DNA of 64,000 nucleotides from Eutypella sp. D-1 (lineage: Eukaryota > Ascomycota > Sordariomycetes > Xylariales > Diatrypaceae). A model generated the notes under the pieces. The model saw only the letters and a program-made list of their open reading frames with translations, was not told where the DNA came from and made no database searches. The stretch lies in contig JAJTTP010000003.1 in NCBI GenBank assembly GCA_023313575.1, positions 1,860,001 through 1,924,000 of the forward strand, written 5' to 3'. The position numbers and the translations under genes were made by a program. Shown piece after piece: positions 45,286 to 56,318 of this stretch (within the stretch, counting starts at the first letter, position 1; every line of letters begins with the position of its first letter).

Positions 45286-46843
45286 TTACTTGCTGGTGTC
45301 GACTACGTAACGGCCGGTGATCTTGTTCTCCAGCATCAGGTCGTAGACGTCCTGCAGCTTCGAGAGTCCGATGAGCCTAGAACACGAGAGAGGAGAGAGT
45401 CAGCATATATACTCCATTGCAGATTGAAGACACGTGAAGTGGGGAGGGAAGGGATAAGGGCGACGAACTTATGCGGCGCTTTGATGAGGCCCCTCAGGTA
45501 GAAGTCGATAGCCTCGGCGGTGTCCTGACGGTTACCGACGTAGCTGCCCTTGATGGTAATCTCGCGGACGACGGTGTCGAAGACGGGGGCCTTGAGGAAG
45601 GCGTTGGCGGGCAGACCAACGGCGACGATGGTGCCCTTGCTGCGGACGTACAGGCTGGCCTGCTGGAAGGGGCGCTCGCTGGCAGCGAGCAGCAGGACGG
45701 CGTTGGGGCCCTCGCCATCGCCTGACGCCGCCTTGACGTCCGCCACGAGATCCTTGGATGTCGTGAAGTCCACGTACGTAGCCGCGCCGAGCTGTTGGCA
45801 GTGCTGAGCCTTCTCCGCGCCGCCGTCCACCGCGATGACGTGCAGTCCCATGGCCCGAGCGTACTGGATGGCGAAGCTGCCGAGGCCGCCGCCCGCACCC
45901 ACGATGGCCACGTGCTGGCCCGGTCGCGCCCCGGACTCCTTGAGCGCCTTGTACACGGTCAGGCCCGCACACAGGATCGGCGCGATCCCCTCGAGGTCGG
46001 CGTCCTTGGGTATCCGGGCCACGTGCGCCGCCTTGCCGATGGCGTACTGCTGGAATGATCCGTCGACCGTGTAGCCGGACAACAACGCCTCGCCGCAAAG
46101 CGACTCGTTTGATTGGCGGCAGTTCACACAGGACATGCAGGAGCCGTGGAGCCATTTGATGCCGGCGTAGTCGCCAATCTCGACGTCCGTGACGAGCGAG
46201 CCGCGGGCGACGACAACGCCCGCGCCCTCGTGTCCGCCCACCAGTGGCATTTTGGACTCCAGGGGCCAGTCGCCCTTGACGGCGTGCAGGTCCGTGTGGC
46301 AGACGCCGCTGTATTTGATGTTGATCAGGACCTCATCGGGACCTGGCTGCGGCACGGGGATCTTCTTGTAGATAACCTCTGCAATAAAGGAGTAGGGTTT
46401 GGTCAGTTAACCATTGCACACTCTTTTTCTCTGATATCTCTCCTATTATCCCCCGCCCCCCAAAAGGGAGAGGGGGAGGGGAAAGGGGGGCCAAACCCCG
46501 CGATATGGCAGTTGTAGATTGGTTACTCACTGCCGCCTGTCTGCTCGAGGACCTGAGCCCACTGCTCCTTGGGAATGTTTGGTGCAGCCATGGAAGAAGC
46601 TTTCCGGAGATTCGAATTGATATTTTGGGATTGAATTTGGTGTTGTTTGTGGTTGTTTGTATGTGAACAGAGAGCTGTTGAACAAGATGCACAGAGCTTT
46701 GGGTTACTAGTGCTGAAATTCCGCCGCAATACCTGACTCGCCGCCGGCGACATCATGGCGGGCCTTCGGACAGCTATTTGTACGCTCGACCTCAGCATTG
46801 CGCCGGCGCCGGCGGTCCTGCTTAGAACCCTGACCCCGCTCAT
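45286..46843 (-). CDS. Zinc-dependent alcohol dehydrogenase with mitochondrial presequence
   Basis: This medium-chain NAD(H) alcohol dehydrogenase of the yeast ADH1/ADH3 type interconverts ethanol and acetaldehyde. Three exons: 46843-46531, 46378-45469 and 45376-45286, giving 437 aa. Catalytic zinc ligands are Cys in [15 protein letters not shown], His in GGHEGAGVV and Cys in [14 protein letters not shown]. The structural-zinc cysteines are in [15 protein letters not shown]. The nucleotide site [14 protein letters not shown] is followed by VIAVDGG, where Asp favours NAD. About 84 residues precede the usual start [20 protein letters not shown]. They begin [20 protein letters not shown] and include [10 protein letters not shown], a classical Arg-rich mitochondrial presequence. 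The in-frame ATG of MAAPN is at 46591. Intron 2 uses a rare GTTCGT donor but rejoins [19 protein letters not shown] correctly. Confidence 0.95.
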
Positions 46844-49010
46844 GGTTTTTCGTTTCGTTCTCGTAAACAGGTTCGGTGGGCTGTCTAGACGTCCGGTGTG
46901 GTGTGTAACGTACGTACGTAAACGCACGTCCTTGCCTCTCGGATGGCCTGGGAGCGTGACTGATTGACCTAGCTGGAGGCTAGGATACTGGCAAACTGGA
47001 TACCTGATGTTCTAGGTGATCCAGGTGGTTTGGGTGACGGCGAAGGGGGTGGAAAATAGCTCACAAAAAAAGGGCCGTATTTTGGCTTTTCCCACAAAGG
47101 GGGAAAAGGGCGATGCGGACGCGGCCTTTAATACGGGCGCGATTCATTAGCTACATACTAGGTCTGCGATCGCCACGAGTCTCCGACGGCCATCGCTGCA
47201 GGCGGTGGTGCGTTGGAGGTGCCTCGCGGCCCACACGCAGCACTAAAACGTCAGTCTTCGCAGGATCTGATCATACGATGGCGATGATGGCCTCGATTCT
47301 AGTCCCACAACCCTGGCATTAGACTGGGTATAGGGTTCTATCTAAACTGCTATCTGACTGCCTGACTACTGCATAGTCAGCACCCCTCGGATCTGAATTA
47401 ACTACATAGCTAGGGGGAGCTGCAGAGGGATGCACAAGATGTAACGCTGCACCCCGCAATCCCCATCACAGCGCAGCCTTCTTCCTGTCTTTCTGGCAAG
47501 CTTGCAAGCCATTGATATCACATCTCGGGGCTACGGAATTCGCAGCCCATAAGCAATGGATCAAAGGAGCAAAGCGTCGGGGTTGTTTGCATTTGGAGAA
47601 GAGGAGAGAAAGGAAGGGGTGAGTAAGAGAGTGAGAGAGAGAAGGAGGAAGAGAGGGAGGAAAACAGAGAATAGCCTTTCGCCCGGCCGACGAGACAGCA
47701 TGACATGGCATCTCCATTACCTAGGTACTGATTCCAGCAATGTAACGGCCCGTCTAAAATAGACTTCGTTATATCATTTTCTTCAAATTGAGGCTTATAC
47801 GATCTGATGATTACTTAAGTAAAATAATTTTTAAGTGACAAAACTTTGCTTGCCCTACCTCTCTACCTCTACCTTGTAGCTATCACAAGCTACTACTGTA
47901 GCTGAGCTGAGCTCTGGTTTTTTTAGGTGTAATGACCAGACACCCCACTTCCTGCCAGGCGGGAGGGATGGGGGGAGGGACACCCATAAGTATGTCATAG
48001 TAGAATCTCACGGAGGGGGCCTAGTGTTAACATACTTAGGTAGCAAAGGGTCCGGCTCCCGCCGTCGGCTTATCTACCTAGGTAGTAAGGCAAAGGTGTA
48101 ACTCCGTAGTGACAGGTGACATTGGCAGCTGGTTAGGTGTTAGGTGGTCTAGGTGGTGAGGTAGTTAGGTGATTGAGGCGGATTGGGGTCCAACATCCGG
48201 GTCGCTGACCGCGGAACCGCGGAGCTATCAACATCATAAAAAGCGGAGGCGGCCGATCAGCCCGATCCGGTCTCGTGAGGTTTTTCCCCCATCCAAGATT
48301 CTACCTTCTCGAAGTTGTGTACCTAGGTTGCTTGGCTTGGCTACGTAGGTACGAGATCGGATTTTGATCCTCCTGAATACCCACCTGCCCATGTAGGTAG
48401 TTGTTACCGAAATCCTACATTTTTTATCATTTTTCATAAGCTCCGTATCTGTTTGAACACTCTCTTTTCCAAGATCTGATCTCCTCAAATTCAATTGAGT
48501 ATCGGTAGTTGAATTCCAGATATTTGGTTACGGTATAGTAGAAACAGCGGGAGCCAAGAACAATTAGCAATTCTGGTTGGCCAATTGGCTCATCGTCTAG
48601 AAAGGTGCATCATCGCACCCCCATCAATGGATTACTTAGTTCAGGTACCAAGAATATGTACCGAAAGCTTGACAGGAGGATGTGTCCACGGGTATAGTTA
48701 CTCGTCACTGTAAATATTGCAAGGATACCGGGATAAGGAACATGTTTATTTATAATGGTCTAAAAATATTTCTTTACAAGAACTTTACTTTTAGGGGTAT
48801 CTCATCTGCTCGTATGTATTAAACCACATGTCCTGCCTACCCGTTGTATCTGGTAGACTGAGCGGAACTCCTCCTTACCAACTATACACCTAAGCGGCGC
48901 CGTATCGCGGATCAGTATAATAAACTGCACAACACATAGTTATGTAGTAAAACCGTTAAATTAATTGGCGATTGTCGTTACGCAATCGCCGTCGTCCAGG
49001 CGACCAGGCA
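46844..49010. promoter_or_regulatory. 2.2-kb spacer upstream of ADH, no gene seen
   Basis: This region contains the ADH promoter. It has an A8/CCC-TTT patchy block near 47065-47110, a GA-rich stretch at 47600-47670 (plus strand), and two exact TACCTAGGTA copies (47718-47727 and 48075-48084). GTTAGGTGTTAGGTGGTCTAGGTGG-like imperfect repeats lie near 48130-48170. Reading frames are short and biased. Confidence 0.6.
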
Positions 49011-50353
49011 TCATCTAAAGCCAAGCCTCCCTAGGCCTCGTCGCTGGTGGCGGTAGTGACGGCGATGACGATCGTGGTCGCCGGCCTCCCGCATCGCGTA
49101 CCCCTCGTCGCCGTAGCCGTAGCCATTGTTGTAAGCGTCGTGTTGGCGTAGGGGTTCCCGGGCCCCGTTCCCTCCACCACCACCACTACCGCTACCACTA
49201 TCGACGGGGGTCCAACTGCCCTCCACGGCCGGCATCAATGTCGCGCCCGCGGCGGATGCCCCATCCTTCTGCACCCTCCCGACCGTCAACCCGACGGCCT
49301 CGACGATGGCCACCACGAGCATCTCCATGACGATGGCCATGCCGACTAAGACAGCGGTGCTGCCGGAGACGACGCTAAAGACGCCACGGCCGCCGCCGAA
49401 CGTGGACGCCGCGGCGTAGACGAGGCGCACGAGAAGCGGCGCCAGGCTCAGTGCGACAGCTAGGAGGAGCCTGCCCTCCCGGGACCACACGGGGGTGCGC
49501 GCCCCGAGCCCCACAGCTGCGCAGGAGGCTGCCGTCAGCCCGGCCAGCGCCGCGTATCCGACGATCATGAGGGCGGAGCCGGCCTTGGAGAGACCGCCGG
49601 GGACGTAATGGCCGCCGTTCTCGCCCTTGGCGGCGGCGTCCGCCGCCTGGTTGCCGCCGACCGCGCCCAGTATTAGGCCTACAACTACGACGATGTGCAC
49701 GATGCGGATGTTGTTCTTGCTGCCCACGAGGCGCGCCAAGGAGGAGGACGGGGAGGCGGCGGCGCCTCCAGCTGCCCGGACAGTAACGTCGAGGACCCCG
49801 TCCAGGATCCCCAGCAGCGTCATCATCAACGGCGACAGCCCGATCGCCTGCAGGACCGCCGTGCTCGACGGCCTCGAGGCCGACGACAGCTGTAGTGCCG
49901 CCCCGGCGATGCGCAGGCCTGAGAACAGGACAAGGTTGATCCACTAGCATGGCAATTGCGACGTTAGTGACGTTTCTTCTTATCACATGGGGTTCTTTTT
50001 TTTTTTTTTTTTTTTCGTAATGACTTGAGGGTTCTTAGAATTCGGAGCCCCACCCCTTCTTTCGTGTATGTGTGCATACCGGAGAGGGAGTTCTTTGCTT
50101 TGAAAGGAAGGAAAGTGAAGGTGAATGGGGAACTGAAAGGGATGCCAATAGAGGCCCCTGAGGTATACCGAGAACCCTGAACGAGTTTGGGGCAAGGGGA
50201 GGGATTGCGTCCCCGAAAGTCGTGTAGGTGAGTACTCACGCCGCTGCTACGCCAGAAACCATGCCGTATGGCCAGCCAGAGGCCTATGAAGAGAGCCGGG
50301 GTGTAGAACACGAGCTCCGCGATGGCGACGCCCGTCCCCCCTGTTGAAGTCAT
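49011..50353 (-). CDS. Fungal seven-TM integral membrane protein (DUF7702-like)
   Basis: Two exons, 50353-50240 and 49943-49011, give 348 aa. The 296-bp intron (GTGAGT donor, GCTAG acceptor, A/T homopolymer near 49997-50015) joins RHGFWRSSG to WINLVLFSGLRIAGAALQL. Around seven hydrophobic segments are visible: residues 8-30, 38-58, 70-90, 110-135, 155-180, 195-215 and 225-250. The N-terminal pattern (VAIAELVFYTPALFIGLWLA, then RHG and SGW) matches the ascomycete membrane family I know as DUF7702, whose function is not established. The C-terminal 80 residues are hydrophilic, Gly-rich and end in a His/Arg-rich tail. The gene is GC-rich with Ala/Gly/Val-biased helices, so open frames on other strands here are by-products. 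Confidence 0.85.
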
Positions 50354-53030
50354 TCCTCTTTTGCTTTGGAGGGGGTTTCTTTTCTTTTTACTAGTAGAAC
50401 CGTCGAAGGTGAATGGTAAAGCAAGAAAACAAGATTGTGAGGGAGGGAGGGAGGGAGCACGAGAGAAGAGAGATGTAAATATTATCGCGGACGGTTAAGC
50501 GGTCACCGGAGAGTATGTATATCGGGGCAAGAAGCACCGGGCAAGGGCGAAGGGCCGGGGGCTAGAGATTATCGACGTCGAACATATGGAGATCGCGACG
50601 AATCTATACCTGACCTCCGTTCCGATCAATCGGACCATGTACTGAAGGGCAGATAGACCTGAGAGGGAAATGGAAAAGGGGCGAGAGACTTGGCTAGATA
50701 GACTCTTATATCTCGGCTTGGCGACAATACCTATATTTATCTATCCACAGGCAGCACAACGGGGCCTCCCAGTGTCTCTCACAGTGGCTTGCACGGCACG
50801 GCAAACCCGCGAACCCAGCGGCTAGTTAACAGTGCTCCATCTTTGACACCCTGCCTCTCTCCCCTTATAGGACTTTTCAACCACGGGCAAACCCACTCTG
50901 CCCTGCTGTGCTACGTAAGCATGTCAGCGCTTGAGAGAGAGGCCCAAAACCCACACGCGCGCATCACGCCGAAAAGTGACAGTCAAAGACAAGGTCCTAC
51001 GTTCCGTCCCCGTTGTTGCGATTTCGTGACACTGGATGACACTGCTCCTCGAGACGCGAATTCTGCGAGAAGAAAATGGCGAGCAGGGGGCGCAGTCAGC
51101 CGACCAGGGGGCCGACAGACTGCCTCAGATAGATACCTAAAAAAGAGGGGGGGATGTGTGGTTGCTATCGAGTATCGACCCGGCGGGACGGTGCCTCAGC
51201 CCCGGGGAAGGGCATTTGATGGTAGATGAACGGGCAGGGTTCAAACCTAGGTTTGTGCAGCCCCCCCCCCCCCCCCCAGGGCCCCCTTCGCCTATCTATC
51301 TACAAATGTCTTCTTCAGCTTGTCCAGGGGGGTTCCGTCTGTGGGAAATCCACCTAGAGTGGTCGAAGTGGTCGTCTTGCCGTCGTGGAGATCGAAACAA
51401 GCTTTTACCAAGCCTTGTCAAGCTTTCGCGACTTCTCCTCGACGCTTCTTGTTTCTTGTTTCTCACCTACCCAGCCCCAATTAAGGGGGTAGCGCGTGGG
51501 GTCGGCGGTGTAATATGATTATTATGGGATTATTATTTTTTTCTTTTTAGGCATCCATATAAGTAGCTGTGACGAATAATGATCTGCAGGAGCGTTGTTC
51601 ACCATCTTCTTTTGGTCAATAATTTTGCGCCCAGTTTTGTCAGCATTTAGTATCTGTCTGATTCCTCGTCGTTGAAGTGCAAAATTTCGGAACCGCTGTT
51701 TACTTGTCGGGCGTATTTCCTGCCTATATCCAGCCTATGATCCAGGGGTAATGAACGGAAGAAGCCTTAGACGGAGGCTGCAATATGTAGTAGTGTATGG
51801 GGCTCTTTAGTCTCAGCTTATCATAAAAGAACATGCGCTACTCTGGAGTAGGGGGCTCTTAGAAAAACCTTACTGACTTTTTATATTATTGTATGCCTAC
51901 ACGCTGATATGGATGGGTCTCCGTGAAATAGTAGCAATCGCATATTATTATTGTTGTTAGAATTGTATCTCGTCCTAGAAAAACGATTCGTTCCTCGCTC
52001 TCGTTCTCGTTCTGACCCCCCAATCGCACAGCCACGTATGCGGGTCACTCATTAGTTGCAGCCTGGGCCCAGTCTGTATTGATCTTCCTTGCGTATCTTC
52101 ATCGCAACCCAAAAGCCATAAAGGGAATTATAGAAAAAATTGTAATTTCTAAGGAATTGGAGAAGGGGTGTAAGGGTAGTAGTACGAGGGAGACGTTTTC
52201 TGGCACGATTGTTCCAATGACCAGGCTCTCTCATGTTCTCATGTACGCGAGAGTAACATCGTGAACGAAAGCGAACGAACTATTCCATTAATTAGTATGT
52301 GTGTGTGTGTGTGTTTGCAAGTGCGCGTTTCCTATCAAAATGGACACTGGCGCTCTCCGTGGCTGAAAGTGATTTGGCCTTACCCTCGATTACATTCCTA
52401 CATATGTTGAGGGATAGATGGCTAGCTTACATAGGGGTCAGGGGGGATTTGGGAGGCCTCAAGCCCTCCGCCTTCTGAGAGTCAGCCATTCGGCGTTTTT
52501 GTAGGCGCCACGGTTGTCCGGTTTAGCTGTCCGCTTACTATCTGTGGCAGAAGAGAACAGATGTTTACGCCGACAGTCACATCAAGTATATCAAAGGGGG
52601 CCTCAATTGTCGGTGTAGTCGGTCAGTATCGAAAACGGGTCTAGCGAGCGTTTTGATTTCGTTTCCTTCATTTTTGAACCACTTAAAACTCCTGAACATC
52701 CACTGTTTAAAAAAACTCGAACTGACCCAATGACAGTACGTTGGGGGTAAAGCCCCCCTTCTGCGTGCGCTCTATGCGGATACGGTCCCCCACCCCCCCT
52801 TTCCCATCCAGAATAAATACCACCGATTCCGAAGAGGCTGAGAGACGGAGGGAATGAGTAAACCCGGACATCGCTGATGTAGTAAGACGCAACCAGCCGG
52901 CGCAACGCCCAAATCCCACACAACGTTTGTCCTAAGCGTACAAGGTATAGAAAAAACACACAAAGATGATGAGGTAGTCCCATGATGTCGAGAGAAATGC
53001 TCGTTGTTCCTACTACGGCCACACTCAATC
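50354..53030. other. 2.7-kb spacer, no gene seen
   Basis: This spacer lies between the start of the DUF7702-like gene and the 3' end of the PTM1-type gene. It holds a GGGA repeat near 50438-50457, a C17 run (51261-51277), a GT repeat near 52296-52314 and GC-skewed blocks. A 146-codon plus frame (50789-51229) has no recognisable domain and I do not call it. Confidence 0.55.
51261..51277. repeat. C17 homopolymer
   Basis: Seventeen consecutive cytosines on the plus strand, the longest of many C or G runs in the spacers of this window. It is a likely site of length error in sequencing. Confidence 0.9.
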
Positions 53031-55092
53031 CTATCTCCTGTTGCTGCCACCGCCGACTAGCTTCTTCCCCTCTTCGTCACTGGACTCGTCGTCACTGAAC
53101 TTGTCACCGTCCTCACCGACGGCGAATATCGTCTCGCCATCGAATGAGTCTCGTGGCGACTCCTGCCTAGGCGGTGCTCTGGTGTGTTGCGACGGCTGGG
53201 CAGCGCTGGAGGTCGCCGTAGATAGCGGGGCTGTATCACGCGTCTTGGCACCGACCTGCGCCTCTTCATCGTCTGAATCATCGGGCGCACCGATGTCGGC
53301 GAACTCGAACTCGCCATTCTCATCTTGGGCAATCTCATCGCTCATGGCGAACCTTCGGTTGTTGGCGGTCGGCCTCCACACATAGGCGATCCAGGCGACA
53401 TCGGCGAAATAAACCAGGTTTAGCCACCCATCTAGCATGAACCATCGAGACTTCCAGTGGAAAGGCACGTAGTCAGGGTCGCCTGCGGAGGCGAACGTAA
53501 AGGAGTTGAAAAAGAAGAAGGCGAAGATTACGAGGATGCTGACGAGGATGCACCACCAGAGCTTCTTGTACATCGCCTCCTTGACGTGCTGCTTCCGCTC
53601 TCGGAGATCTTTGAGTGTGAAATTCAGGGAGTTCAGGGTCCATACGTAGAAAGCAGTCAGGGTTGCTGCTAGTGGGAGGACAACAAGCAGGAGGAAAGGG
53701 TCTGCGCATATTGTTAATAGAGGGGACGGCAGAGCGTTTTGCATCAAACTTACTAGCAGTATCAGGCGAGACCAGCAAACTCGTAATAGCATAGGCCAGG
53801 CCAAAGACAAAGTGCGCAATAGCTAGCCACCGAACCCACACCATGGTCCTACCTAGGGAGGGTTTGACTACGCCATAGCCCATACAAACAATGAGCAAGA
53901 GGAAGAACGAGAATGAGTTGCGGAAGGCATTGAGGACAGCGACTACGACTAGGAGGACCTTAGCCCCAACATTAGAGCCGTTCCTGTTCAGATAATCTGG
54001 GACCGGTAAGCACGTGATCAAATCAAGAGAGGGGCCATAGGCATTTTACCATAGAATCCCCAGGTCATCAGCATTTCGATGACGAGGAAGACGAGGATCG
54101 CGGTGATGTAGTTCTGGACCGGCACTATAAGCTGTCAGTTAGAGAGGCTCGCGAAGGTTCTTTGATCATCGGCTTGCACTCACGGATATCATATCTGTGC
54201 TGATAGTAGAGGAAGCCCCAAAACCTATTACCGGTTAGTAAGCCTCATCCCGCATCTGCATGCGAAAATACATACACAACAATTACGGCATATAGAATGG
54301 TGATGCCTCCGTAGAACGGGAGCTTCGGAATCTGTGAGGCAGGTAGTTCGCCGTACGCCTCACGGAACTCCACCACGCCACTGAAGAAAGGGGCATTGTA
54401 AGGATATGCAGCCACACAATAATAACCAGTCTTGGTGATAGGGTAGTTGATCGGCTGGGAGTCCTTGAGGTGAATGGCCTTCGTGATGATGGGGTTGTTG
54501 GACTTCTCGGCCGCATCAGGCGCAAGAATATATTCACCCAGATTCTCTTCCTTGCAGAAGTCATTCTTGACGGCATCGGGATCGCAGATTTCGGTCTTCT
54601 AGGGGTGTACAATTTGTAAGCCACAAGAGGCCAACAGTAGATGAGATACTATGCGATTTTACCTTCATCATAGACTCGGAGTCTGAATAGGCACCAATGA
54701 AGTCGTAGTCCTTCCACTCAAATATGATCAAGCTGACAACGGGGTCGTCGATGCCTTCGATGGAGGTATTCGGGAACATGGTGAGGATGAAGGGATCTAC
54801 TGGACCTCCCCAGGAGTTCCGACTGTACATGCCTAATCGCAAAGGGTGAGTGTGAGTATAAGATCGCATTCGTTAGTCCGAGGATATATATGCATACCGG
54901 CGCATTTCTGGAAGTTCTCGGGGGTTTCGTCCTTTACGAAAGGAAGGGAAAGAAAAGGAAATACGTCAGCTCCGGAATCTTCGCAATTGTCGGATACCAG
55001 GCAGGTCATCTCACTAATAACACTTCCAGAGCTTGGGTCGTCCGCAAAGACAGACCCAGCAGTAATGAAGTGGTTAACCACTTGCTAACCAT
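53031..55092 (-). CDS. PTM1: PTM1/TMEM87-type (GOST) seven-TM Golgi/endomembrane protein
   Basis: This belongs to the lung-7TM/GOST superfamily: a luminal GOLD-like domain followed by seven helices, acting in the Golgi-endosome system. Eight exons: 55092-55015, 54931-54898, 54832-54663, 54598-54276, 54224-54184, 54124-54050, 53996-53754 and 53701-53031, giving 544 aa. Exon 1 encodes a signal peptide (MVSKWLTTSLLLGLSLRTTQ). Spliced signatures are FQKCAGMYSRNSWGGPVDPF, YYCVAAYPYNAPFFSGVVEF, FWGFLYYQHRYDILPVQNYI and SFFLLLIVCMGYGVVKPSLG. The tail is acidic and Ser-rich. Intron 1 (GTGAGA donor, CTGAC branch site, GTAAAG acceptor) is the least certain splice; the alternative frame at 55089 lacks a signal peptide. 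Confidence 0.92.
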
Positions 55093-56318
55093 TGTAGCCG
55101 ACGTGGTCGCTCGAGACAGCCCGAGACGGGAATTTCAACGTTGAGCTCAGCGCAAGGCTGGCTTGGCTGTAATTGAACGAAAAAAATCGGGATACGTTGG
55201 CGGGATAGCGAGCTGATCGATGCCCGGTCCGAAAGTGGTGAATAGCCGCTGGTGAGAGAGGTAGCCGGGGAACTACGTCGATTTGCGACCTGGCGAACAG
55301 TGCCGATTAAGTCGTTGGTTGTAGTTGTTGTCGATTAGATTAAGTAAGTTTACTTCATTAAGAAGCTGTCGTCACCTTCTAGTGCCATGGCCTAAAGAGG
55401 TAGGTTTCAAGGCTTTCCAGTAAGCTAGCGGCCCTGGGGGGTTGGCTTGTGGGTTTGCTGGCAGCTGGCCGCTGCTTAAGTAAATGTGTCCCTAGGTACT
55501 AGGTAATGTCGCCGAAAAAAGGTACCTAGGTATCTATTCAAGGTAAGTTTAAGGTTGCATAAGTAAAAATAGAATCTCTTATGCACGTTTACGGGTAGGT
55601 AGCCTCTTATATTACGGTATTAATTATGGAGAAGACGGCTCTTAACGGGAGCATATCTACAATAATTTGACTCTTTTTCCTTGATAGCGAACGGTTAATT
55701 TGTCGATTGATTCTTGGGCTCCTTTTTATGCCTTGAAGACTTCCAAGCTTATGACGAGACATACAAGCAAGTACTTCGGTACGGTTATTCGGCAAGGACT
55801 TAGGTGGTGCATTAGTTCTACTCTAGTGCTCTAGTGGCCGGGTACATTACCTACATATAGGTATTTTGTATGTGAAAGATATGTCTCTAGGTACCTAGGT
55901 AGATAGAGCCAGAGAGGAGCTATCGTCCCGACCTCCTGTGGAAAGCCGGATGATCGGACTTGCATTCCCAAATGACGACAGATTTCCAACTCGGGATCTA
56001 TGGATGAGCTTGGATGGCTCGGCTCGCTCTTTTGTAACTTTGAACTTTTGTACTTATGTACATGCACGATAAGATAAGGATTAAGGTAGTACAGCCAACC
56101 AGCCCGAGACCCATTTTATAACTCTGATACCTAGGTACTTCGAGCTCCAACTGCTTGCCTAGGTACATATTTGTACCTGGATATTTCTGTAAATAAGTCG
56201 CGACCACTACTACCAATTCTATAGGTAGTCGTTACTTATACAACTTCTTCTCAGTTGTAAACCTAGTTATTCCTTTTTTCTATGGTCATCACACCTTTAC
56301 GAGGACCATATCGATATA
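55093..56318. promoter_or_regulatory. Divergent promoter region PTM1 / PPIL2
   Basis: This 1.2-kb head-to-head spacer has the densest set of exact TACCTAGGTA palindromes in the window (55523-55532, 55892-55901, 56128-56137) plus near-matches at 55490-55505 and 56158-56175. No coding signal is seen. Confidence 0.65.
55523..56137. repeat. Cluster of three TACCTAGGTA palindromes
   Basis: Exact copies at 55523-55532, 55892-55901 and 56128-56137 are spaced 369 and 236 bp apart (start to start). All lie in the promoter region shared by PTM1 and PPIL2. Confidence 0.9.

Noticed and set aside
49375..49986. 203-codon alternative minus frame inside the DUF7702-like gene
   Set aside because: It is an Arg/Pro/Gly-rich out-of-frame reading of the membrane-protein exon, whose own frame shows seven helices and a proper splice.
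39336..50353. Possible metabolic gene cluster (acyl-CoA ligase, alcohol dehydrogenase, membrane protein)
   Set aside because: KTI12 lies between them, there is no backbone synthase, regulator or P450, and the ADH has a mitochondrial presequence. They are ordinary neighbours.
51237..51260. tRNA B-box-like GGTTCAAACC
   Set aside because: The T stem does not pair and no A box or acceptor stem can be built around it.
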